A stretch of 8,376 nt of DNA from Chloroflexota bacterium (lineage in GTDB: Bacteria > Chloroflexota > Anaerolineae > JAADDB01). A program made the position numbers and the translations under genes. The notes below the pieces were generated by a model. That model was not told where the DNA came from. It searched no databases and was given only the letters and a program-made list of their open reading frames with translations. The DNA lies in the NCBI GenBank assembly GCA_013154135.1, contig JAADDB010000310.1, positions 1-8,376 of the forward strand, given 5' to 3'. Positions 1-5,878 of the stretch are shown piece by piece. Positions within the stretch are counted from its first letter, which is position 1. The number at the start of each line of letters is the position of its first letter.

Positions 1-398
1 TGTGGTATCCATGCCCACACCAATGGCAAGGCCCGACGTCGAAAGGCCAAACTCACAATGACCACTTGCGCCCGATGATGCACCGGCGTGGTATCCAGGA
101 TCAACCGCACTTCGCCCACGCTGCTCAGGGCTCGAGTTATCAGCATGCGGGCTACCGGTTCATACCAGTCCCGTACCCGCACCGCCCGATTGTGCAGAAA
201 ACGGCTGAAACGACGTTCAATGCTCGTGCTCCGAATATCCCATGGCAGGCGCTTGGCTATCTGACTCAAATGAATACTTTCCGATACCCACAACCCGGCT
301 ATCAACCAGGCCATGTTCCGTACCCGAGTGATACGTTCTTTAGGCCACAGTTGGCGCAAAACCTCGAACCAGCTAAAATACACACGTTGGACCGGCAT
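1..398 (-). CDS. IS4-like DDE transposase, N-terminal part (cut by left window edge)
   Basis: The reverse strand reads open from an ATG at 398-396 to the window edge, giving 132 residues of a protein that continues outside. It begins MPVQRVYFSW and has a Trp/Arg-rich helical N-terminal region (KERITRVRNMAWLIAGLW, then IERRFSRFL and VRVRDWYEP). This is followed by the hydrophobic strand LILDTTPV, in which D102 is the likely first catalytic Asp of the DDE/RNase H fold, and by RRALPLVWAW, typical of the segment after it in IS4-like transposases. In the family the enzyme binds the element ends and cuts and rejoins DNA; the second Asp and the Glu would lie beyond the edge. The start is set by a strong Shine-Dalgarno sequence (AAGGAGG) five bases upstream. 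Codon use is less GC-biased than in the plus-strand genes, which fits a mobile origin. The superfamily is fairly certain; the exact IS subgroup is not. Confidence 0.88.
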   Translation of the reverse strand, partial: MPVQRVYFSWFEVLRQLWPKERITRVRNMAWLIAGLWVSESIHLSQIAKRLPWDIRSTSIERRFSRFLHNRAVRVRDWYEPVARMLITRALSSVGEVRLILDTTPVHHRAQVVIVSLAFRRRALPLVWAWIP

Positions 399-403
399 GG
401 CTT

Positions 404-454
404 CCTCCTTGAGATTTATGGATTTTGGTTTATCTGTATTCAACCTCAAGGAGG
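404..454 (-). repeat. Perfect 10-bp inverted repeat covering the transposase Shine-Dalgarno sequence
   Basis: On the plus strand CCTCCTTGAG at 404-413 is the exact reverse complement of CTCAAGGAGG at 445-454, with 31 bases between them. In a reverse-strand transcript that enters from outside the element, the 5' arm (454-445) can pair with the 3' arm (413-404), which contains the GGAGG ribosome binding site. After a three-base bulge, UGG could also pair with CCA, reaching the A of the start codon. The 5' arm lies in the spacer of the predicted promoter, so the element's own transcript would lack it and stay translatable. This matches the known protection of IS10 and IS50 transposases from impinging transcription; its action here is inferred. 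Confidence 0.6.
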
Positions 455-466
455 CCAGCCGGTCAA
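438..466 (-). promoter_or_regulatory. Predicted transposase promoter
   Basis: On the reverse strand TTGACC (466-461, five of six matches to TTGACA) is followed after exactly 17 bases by TTGAAT (443-438, four of six matches to TATAAT). Transcription would begin around 431, leaving a leader of about 33 bases before the transposase ATG. The promoter lies between the candidate IS terminus and the gene, as expected. Confidence 0.45.
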
Positions 467-490
467 TTCTTTGCAGCCAGTAGTTTCATT

Positions 491-511
491 CCAAAACTGT
501 CGGGTAGTCAG
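491..511 (-). repeat. Candidate terminal inverted repeat of the insertion sequence
   Basis: The reverse strand begins CTGACTACCCGACAGTTTTG here, about 93 bases upstream of the transposase start and just upstream of its predicted promoter. This is where the left terminus of an element of this type should lie. Base composition and character change just beyond it, towards the TTCATC repeats. Only one copy is visible, so identity as an inverted repeat is inferred. Confidence 0.4.
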
Positions 512-557
512 ATCGTCAATCGTTACTCCCCACTTCCCCCCGAACAATGAACAACCT

Positions 558-597
558 TTCATCTTTGCCCCCGTGAAACTTTCATCCAATGTTCATC
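558..597 (+). promoter_or_regulatory. TTCATC direct repeats, candidate response-regulator operator
   Basis: TTCATC occurs three times, at 558-563, 581-586 and 592-597. The last two are 11 bp apart start to start, one helical turn, and the first two are 23 bp apart, about two turns. Two tandem hexamers spaced 11 bp is the usual site for OmpR/PhoB-type regulators, which bind as head-to-tail dimers. The flanks of the first and third copies are also alike (TTCATCTTTGCC and TTCATCTTGCC, each followed by GTGA). The small palindrome TGAAACTTTCA (574-584) overlaps the middle copy. The site sits directly upstream of a gene for such a regulator, so autoregulation is the natural reading. Confidence 0.45.
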
Positions 598-620
598 TTG
601 CCGTGATATCCTAACATTAT
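592..620 (+). promoter_or_regulatory. Predicted weak promoter of the response-regulator operon
   Basis: CATTAT at 615-620 (four of six matches to TATAAT) lies 17 bases downstream of TTCATC at 592-597, which falls at the -35 position and matches TTGACA poorly. A weak -35 replaced by an activator site is the layout of promoters switched on by PhoB-like regulators. Transcription would begin near 627, giving a leader of about 105 bases. Confidence 0.35.
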
Positions 621-626
621 GTGGGA

Positions 627-732
627 ACAGAGTCCCGATTTACAGGGCCCACACGAGGGACGTCCAGAGGAGGAAACCTCTTGGCACGGATGAAGGAACG
701 GGCTTCCGGCTTTGAGAGGAGAATGCTACAAT
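627..732 (+). other. Predicted 5' leader of the operon, with a small hairpin
   Basis: This non-coding stretch lies between the predicted transcription start and the regulator gene. It contains AGAGG at 666-670 and CCTCT at 677-681, a five-base-pair stem with a six-base loop. TGTGGG at 620-625 and CCCACA at 648-653 are also complementary, but the first lies at or before the predicted start. AGGAG at 717-721 is the only convincing ribosome binding site and lies 11 bases before the ATG at 733. I see no riboswitch and no intrinsic terminator. Confidence 0.3.
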
Positions 733-1470
733 ATGCACACAGACATCCTGCAAACCACAACTCCGGTTGAGGCGAAGAGCATGCTCATTCTGGTAGTGGA
801 TGACGACCCGCCCAGCGTCAAGATGATCTCCTTCCTCCTGCAAGAGGAAGGATACGAGGTTATTGCCGCGGCCAATGGTGTGGAGGCCCTGCGGCTGGTA
901 GAGGAGCGCGCGCCGGATCTCATCATCCTGGATATCATGATGCCCCACATCGACGGTCTCGAGGTGTGCCGCCGTATTCGGGAACGTTCTAACGTGCCCA
1001 TCATCTTCCTCTCGGCCAAGGGGGAGACGAGCGATCGGGTGTTGGGGCTGGATATGGGCGCGGATGATTATTTGGCCAAGCCCTTCGAGCCGGCCGAACT
1101 CCTGGCTCGCGTGCGCGCGGTCCTCCGGCGCACGGAAAGCGGAGCCACGACCTTGGGCATGACCCGCATCAACATCTCCGGCTTTCAACTGGACCCCACC
1201 CTGGGACGGCTGACCTTGCCCAGCGGGAAAACCGTCAACCTGAGCCCCATTGAAAGTCGGCTCCTTTACACCCTGATGCGCAACGCCGGCCGCACCCTCA
1301 CGCACAACCAACTCTTCAACAGCGTGTGGGGCTACGAGCACTTCAGCACCCCCAACGAACTGGCCGTCTACATCCGACGACTGCGCCGAAAACTCGAACC
1401 CGACCCCGACCATCCCCGCTATCTGCTCACCGTGCGGGGCGTGGGATATCGATTTGAGCCGGATGAATGA
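733..1470 (+). CDS. OmpR/PhoB-family two-component response regulator
   Basis: A 245-residue transcription factor of normal length for the family. The receiver domain (about residues 17-134) has the acidic pair in LVVDDD (D23/D24), the phosphoacceptor D67 in LIILDIMMP, the switch residue S94 in IIFLSAKG and the conserved K116 in LAKPFEP. The C-terminal winged helix (about 150-243) has LSPIESRLLYTLMRNAGRTLTH, the recognition region ELAVYIRRLRRKLEPD and the closing hairpin TVRGVGYRFEP. Phosphorylation by a histidine kinase should drive dimer binding to direct repeats. The start at 733 is preferred for AGGAG at 717-721; ATG at 781 (MLILVVDDD) and TTG at 712 are alternatives. No kinase gene is in the window. 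It is the first gene of a tightly packed operon of extracytoplasmic proteins, and TTCATC repeats upstream suggest autoregulation. The family call is secure; its signal is unknown. Confidence 0.95.
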   Translation: MHTDILQTTTPVEAKSMLILVVDDDPPSVKMISFLLQEEGYEVIAAANGVEALRLVEERAPDLIILDIMMPHIDGLEVCRRIRERSNVPIIFLSAKGETSDRVLGLDMGADDYLAKPFEPAELLARVRAVLRRTESGATTLGMTRINISGFQLDPTLGRLTLPSGKTVNLSPIESRLLYTLMRNAGRTLTHNQLFNSVWGYEHFSTPNELAVYIRRLRRKLEPDPDHPRYLLTVRGVGYRFEPDE

Positions 1471-1488
1471 AACCCGTGATGTATCGCG

Positions 1489-1494
1489 AAGGAG
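1489..1494 (+). promoter_or_regulatory. Ribosome binding site deciding the start of the large repeat protein
   Basis: AAGGAG lies eight bases before the ATG at 1503. A longer frame begins at the ATG at 1467, overlapping the regulator's stop as ATGA, but it has no comparable site and would put 12 extra, mostly polar residues before the signal peptide. The 1503 start is therefore preferred. Confidence 0.7.
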
Positions 1495-1502
1495 AAGCAC
1501 AC

Positions 1503-4500
1503 ATGTATTTGGAGGAAAAAGCTAGAACCTCCCCCCCATCATCCCTTCATCGCTTGGGCGTTGCTGTTCTGGTTGCTGCTCTTTTCACCGTGGGCCTGAT
1601 CACCAGCGCACGGAGCTGGGCCACATCCCCGACCGCGTGGACCGACTTCCAGCCGATGGACTGGATCACCGCCCTCCCGGTCACCGTAAGCGTCCGGGCA
1701 GAAAACCCCATGGGATTTGACAACCACGTGGCCTACCAACTCACCACCGACAAAGGACTCACCTGGACCGACTGGCTCACCCAACCCGTGCGCGTGGCCC
1801 AACCCATCTCCACCCAACTGCACATCACCGTCACCTTGCACACCCTGTCCGACGGCAGGGACAACAACCGCATCCGCTTCCGAGTGCGTACCGGGGACGG
1901 CCAAGAAGACATCAGCCCCGAATACCTCCTGCAGGTAGACACCCAACCCCCGACTGTGACCATCACCGCGCCGGAGAAAGGAGAAGTCCTCGAACAAGTA
2001 CACATCCGGGGCACGGCAGACGACATCGCGTCGGGCGTCATGAGCGTTTCCGTACGTCTGGAGGACGAAAAGGGCCGTTTCTGGAACGGCACCACCTGGA
2101 CCCCGGACGAAACATGGGTGCCCGTCATGGGCTTAACCGAATGGACCTACCTGGTCCTTTCCCCCTGGGATGACGGGGAATACACCCTCTGGGCGCGAGC
2201 AGAGGACCGGGTGGGGCATCGGGCGGAGACCGGGCCGGTGCCCTTTTACCTGGACACCTCCCCACCTCCGCCCCCGCGGAACGTGCACATCGAACCTGAA
2301 ACCTGGACCCGGGACAACCACTTCGCCATCCAATGGGAAAACCCGGAAGACCCGGCCGGCATCGTGGGCGTGCGCTACACTGTCGGCCAACCTCCCCTCA
2401 CCCCGGAGGATGGGACCCTGGTGGAAGGCGAGGACATCCATCACCTCTCGGACATCGCCGTGCCCGAGGAGGGGGAATGGCCCATCTACCTCTGGTTGGT
2501 GGACGGCCTGGGGCACAGTGACCCGTCACAACATGCCCGGGTGATCGCGCGCTACGATGCTACTCCTCCGGGCGCGCCCTTTGCCCTCCAGGCCGAACCG
2601 GAAGGGTGGCAAAAGGAGAACGACTTCACCCTCTCCTGGATGAACCCGGTGGACCTCTCCGGCATCCAGGCCGCGTACTACCGGCTGGACCGGGAACCCA
2701 CCGGTCCGACCGATGGCATTCGGGTGGAGGGGGAGGACATCACCCGCATCTCCCACATCCAACTTCCCCGCGAGGGCGTGTTCGACGTCTACCTGTGGCT
2801 GGAAGACCGCGCGGGCAACGTGGACCACCGCCGGCGCAACGTCCTCCTCCGCGCGTTTCACCTGGACATGACCCCGCCCACCCTCACCCTGCACGTGACC
2901 GGCACATGGGGGCTCAACCAGTGGTACACCACCCCGGTGACCGTCCAACTCCACGCGCAGGATGGGCTTTCCGGCATTGCCGATGTAGGTTACCAACTGG
3001 ACAACCATCCGTGGCAGGAGGGCACCCTGCTTCACCTGACGCGCAGCGGCATCCATCACCTGCGCGCCCAGGCCCACGACCTCGCGGGGAATGCCAGCGC
3101 GCTCATCACTCGGACCTTCCGCGTGGATACCATCCCCCCCGTCATCACCTACACCCTTCCCTCCCTCCCCGCGGGACAGACATGGTACCGCACCCCGGTG
3201 GACATCCGAGTACACGCACAGGATCGGCCATCGGGCATTCAGCGGGTTGAATACCGTATAGGGGACGGGGAATGGCGTGCCGTGGGGGATACAGGGCGCA
3301 TCCACATGGACCGGGACGGCCGTCATCGCGTGTGGATTCGGGCCACGGACCGCGCGGGCAACCGCCACATCGTCGGCCCCATCCTCGTCCCGGTGGACCT
3401 CACCCCGCCCATCACCGCGTACGTCATCAGCGGTCAGACCGGGGAGGGGAACTGGTACATCTCCCCCATTACCGTCACCCTGACCCCTACCGACACCGCG
3501 TCGGGCGTGACAGCTACCTACTACCGGATCGACGGGGGGGATTGGCAGGAAGGCACCCAGTTCACCATTGAGGAGGACGGCAAACACACCATCGAATTCT
3601 ACTCCATCGACGCGGCCGGGTGGAAGGAACAGGGCTTTCCCACTCCTGTTTGGGTGGACACCACACCACCTCCTGCGCCGCCCTACCTGTGGGCAGAGCC
3701 CAACCAATGGACTTCCCAGAACGACTTCACCGTTCGCTGGGCCACGCCGAGCGACCTCTCCCAAGTGGTGGGCGCGTACTACACCCTGGACCGGCCCCCC
3801 ACATCGCCGACCGATGGCACCTACGTGCCCGGAGGACACGCCATTCACCACGTCCAAGTGCCCGACGAAGGTGCCCACACCATCTACGTGTGGCTGCGCG
3901 ACGGCGCGGGCAACGCGAGCATCGACCGGGTAACCGTCCTGGAACAGGGACTCAAGTACGACGCGACGCCGCCGACCACCACGTCCCACATCCAGGGGAA
4001 AGCGGGCATGGCCGAGTGGTGGCGCAGTCCGGTCACCATCACCCTCACCGTCAGCGACGTCCTTTCCGGCCCTCGGGCCACCTACCTGGCCCTGGACGGA
4101 GGCCCCTGGGTCCAGCGACGGAGACTCCACATCGCCGCGGATGGCAAACACCAACTCCTCTACTACAGCGTCGACCGCGCGGGCAACCGGGAAGAACAGC
4201 ATCACCAGACCATCCGCATCGACACCCAGCCGCCGGTCACGCCGGAGGATCTGCGACTGGTCACCCGCGGCTGGCAACACCAGAACCACTTCCTCGTCCG
4301 CTGGACCCCACCTTTGGACCTGTCCGGCATTGGGGGCATCCGTTACACCATCAACCGGCCGCCGGAAGGCCCGGATGATGGGACCTTCAGCCCGGGGCGC
4401 ACGAGTGCGGTCATCCGCGCGCCCAACGAAGGTGTTTTCGACGTCTACATCTGGCTGGTGGATGGCGCAGGCAACAGCGACCCCGCCACAGCCAAATTCT

Positions 4501-5816
4501 TCCCCAACGCGCTCTGGTACGACAACACCCCGCCGAGGATGGACGTCCGGCTGGAGGGGCGACAAGGGGAAGAGCCCTGGTACACCACCCCCGTCACCAT
4601 CCACGTCTCCGCCGAAGATGACGCGTCGGGGGACGTGACCACCTGGCTCCAGATCAACCAGAGCCAACCCATCACCCTCACCAACACCTTCACCCTCCAG
4701 CACGATGGCACATACCATGTGCGCATTTGGGCCGTGGACGCCGCGGGCAACCGCACGGACACCTGGGAACAGGACATCCACCTGGACCTTTCCCCACCCA
4801 GCGCGCGCATCCACCCCTTGCCCGTGTACATGACCGGTTACACCCCCCTTCAGGGAGGCCTTGTCAAATTCACCGTCAGCTGGGGCGGAGAGGACGGGCA
4901 GGGAAGTGGCATCCGCAGCTATGACATCCAGGTGAAAGAGGGAATACGCGCGCGCTGGACCACCTGGCTCGGCCAGACTTCGGAGACATCGGGCACCTTC
5001 ATCGGGGAAGTGGGACACACCTACTTCTTCCGCATCCGAGCCCAGGACAAAGCCGGACATGTCCAGCCCTTCACCACCAACCCGCGCGGGGACGCGTACA
5101 CCCACCTGGAATCCATCCGCAACGGGGATTTTGAACTGGGCAACCTCCTCTACTGGCAAGCAGCTCGGGTCCCCCAGCCCGGTGAGGGGGGAAGGGGACT
5201 CAAGATCACCGTCAAAGACGCGGAAAGCTACACCGGCCACCCCTCCCTGGCCGTCTGGGAAGGGGATCCGGAGTACGGGGGAGCGGAGAACCCGGGAATG
5301 GTCCCCATTGGCGGGGCAGTCATCTCCCAGACCATCACCGTCCCGCCGGCCAACCAGATGGCCCATCCCACCTTAGAACTCTGGTACCACATGATCACGT
5401 GGGATGTGAAGTACGCGCCGTCCCACCAGCGGTGGCAGGACACGTTTGAAATCGCCCTGTACGACCTGGACCGGAACCGGTTGGCCCTGCTCCTGCGCGA
5501 CGGCTACGAAGCTCAGAACATCCCGCCCAAAAAGGGTGTGGACTACGCGGTCAAACACGACTTGGGTTGGCGTCGTTTCCGCTACGATCTTTCCCGATAT
5601 GCGGGGAGAACGATTATACTGGAACTCAGCACGTGGAACCGGTGGGACAATCAGTACAACACCTATACGATTCTCGACGACATTCGCATTGTGGACCCAG
5701 AATTGACACCTAAACAGCACTTGCCCATGATCTGGGGGGCGGGCACGCGAACCATAACGCGCACAGACACGGCCGAGCCTTCCTCCCCCGAACCCAACGA
5801 GACCCTGGAACGGTAA
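1503..5816 (+). CDS. Secreted multidomain beta-sandwich repeat protein (OmpL47-like / Ig-like), 1437 residues
   Basis: An N-terminal signal peptide has a hydrophobic core (LGVAVLVAALFTVGLITSA) and probable cleavage after SWA at residue 40. Next come a fibronectin-like domain (41-145, with an Asp-box-like TTDKGLTW at 81-88) and an Ig-like domain (145-251). Nine repeats of 87-104 residues follow, each opening with a (V/L/I/Y)D-x-x-PP hinge. Type B (251-352, 352-455, 719-820, 907-1007) carries NxFxxxW, a P-x-DG(T/I) turn and IYxWLxDGxGN-like ends. Type A (455-542, 542-632, 632-719, 820-907, 1007-1095) carries WYxxPVTVxL, SG, YxxDxxxW and DxAGN, like OmpL47-type domains. A further fibronectin-like domain (about 1095-1195) precedes a jelly-roll-like domain starting NGDFE at 1207. 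The tail includes KQHLPMIWG at 1404-1412. There is no C-terminal transmembrane segment or LPXTG motif. The protein is probably a surface or matrix protein, perhaps binding carbohydrate through its C-terminal domain. No enzyme motif is visible and ligand is unknown. Confidence 0.92.
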   Translation: MYLEEKARTSPPSSLHRLGVAVLVAALFTVGLITSARSWATSPTAWTDFQPMDWITALPVTVSVRAENPMGFDNHVAYQLTTDKGLTWTDWLTQPVRVAQPISTQLHITVTLHTLSDGRDNNRIRFRVRTGDGQEDISPEYLLQVDTQPPTVTITAPEKGEVLEQVHIRGTADDIASGVMSVSVRLEDEKGRFWNGTTWTPDETWVPVMGLTEWTYLVLSPWDDGEYTLWARAEDRVGHRAETGPVPFYLDTSPPPPPRNVHIEPETWTRDNHFAIQWENPEDPAGIVGVRYTVGQPPLTPEDGTLVEGEDIHHLSDIAVPEEGEWPIYLWLVDGLGHSDPSQHARVIARYDATPPGAPFALQAEPEGWQKENDFTLSWMNPVDLSGIQAAYYRLDREPTGPTDGIRVEGEDITRISHIQLPREGVFDVYLWLEDRAGNVDHRRRNVLLRAFHLDMTPPTLTLHVTGTWGLNQWYTTPVTVQLHAQDGLSGIADVGYQLDNHPWQEGTLLHLTRSGIHHLRAQAHDLAGNASALITRTFRVDTIPPVITYTLPSLPAGQTWYRTPVDIRVHAQDRPSGIQRVEYRIGDGEWRAVGDTGRIHMDRDGRHRVWIRATDRAGNRHIVGPILVPVDLTPPITAYVISGQTGEGNWYISPITVTLTPTDTASGVTATYYRIDGGDWQEGTQFTIEEDGKHTIEFYSIDAAGWKEQGFPTPVWVDTTPPPAPPYLWAEPNQWTSQNDFTVRWATPSDLSQVVGAYYTLDRPPTSPTDGTYVPGGHAIHHVQVPDEGAHTIYVWLRDGAGNASIDRVTVLEQGLKYDATPPTTTSHIQGKAGMAEWWRSPVTITLTVSDVLSGPRATYLALDGGPWVQRRRLHIAADGKHQLLYYSVDRAGNREEQHHQTIRIDTQPPVTPEDLRLVTRGWQHQNHFLVRWTPPLDLSGIGGIRYTINRPPEGPDDGTFSPGRTSAVIRAPNEGVFDVYIWLVDGAGNSDPATAKFFPNALWYDNTPPRMDVRLEGRQGEEPWYTTPVTIHVSAEDDASGDVTTWLQINQSQPITLTNTFTLQHDGTYHVRIWAVDAAGNRTDTWEQDIHLDLSPPSARIHPLPVYMTGYTPLQGGLVKFTVSWGGEDGQGSGIRSYDIQVKEGIRARWTTWLGQTSETSGTFIGEVGHTYFFRIRAQDKAGHVQPFTTNPRGDAYTHLESIRNGDFELGNLLYWQAARVPQPGEGGRGLKITVKDAESYTGHPSLAVWEGDPEYGGAENPGMVPIGGAVISQTITVPPANQMAHPTLELWYHMITWDVKYAPSHQRWQDTFEIALYDLDRNRLALLLRDGYEAQNIPPKKGVDYAVKHDLGWRRFRYDLSRYAGRTIILELSTWNRWDNQYNTYTILDDIRIVDPELTPKQHLPMIWGAGTRTITRTDTAEPSSPEPNETLER

Positions 5817-5863
5817 CCCATTGGGCACCTGCCGGCCGTACATATACACGGAAAACCAGGACC

Positions 5864-5869
5864 AAGGAG
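5864..5869 (+). promoter_or_regulatory. Ribosome binding site of the TPR membrane protein
   Basis: AAGGAG lies nine bases before the ATG at 5879 and fixes that start. The 62-base gap between the preceding stop and this ATG shows no clear terminator and no convincing promoter, so read-through from the upstream gene is likely. Confidence 0.65.
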
Positions 5870-5878
5870 AAACACCGG

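Larger units (their letters stand above)
1..511 (-). mobile_element. One end of an IS4-like insertion sequence
   Basis: The transposase gene with its promoter and leader occupies this stretch, and the element runs out of the window on the left. The inner boundary is put at about 511, where the reverse strand reads CTGACTACCCGACAGTTTTG. This resembles the terminal repeats I associate with IS4-like elements, but that rests on recollection and the opposite end cannot be compared. No target duplication can be checked for the same reason. The element is transcribed away from the response-regulator operon and stops short of that operon's predicted promoter, so it probably leaves the operon intact. 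Confidence 0.6.

Noticed and set aside
66..614. Plus-strand open frame of 182 codons across the insertion-sequence end.
   Set aside because: Its first two thirds are antisense to the recognisable transposase, it crosses the predicted IS boundary, and it has no convincing ribosome binding site or motif.
690..770. Possible 26-residue upstream open frame overlapping the start of the response-regulator gene.
   Set aside because: The nearest Shine-Dalgarno-like GGAGG (669-673) is 16 bases away, the peptide has no regulatory character, and such a short frame is expected by chance.
2526..5366. Very long open frame (946 codons) on the minus strand opposite the repeat protein.
   Set aside because: It is a shadow of the GC-rich third positions of the plus-strand gene. 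It has no recognisable domain and a composition rich in G, V, R and D. The plus-strand frame has a signal peptide, a ribosome binding site and clear repeats.
5817..5878. Possible terminator or promoter in the gap between the repeat-protein and TPR genes.
   Set aside because: Only tiny palindromes (GCCGGC, CCCATTGGG) occur, with no T-run after them, and no -35/-10 pair with proper spacing was found.
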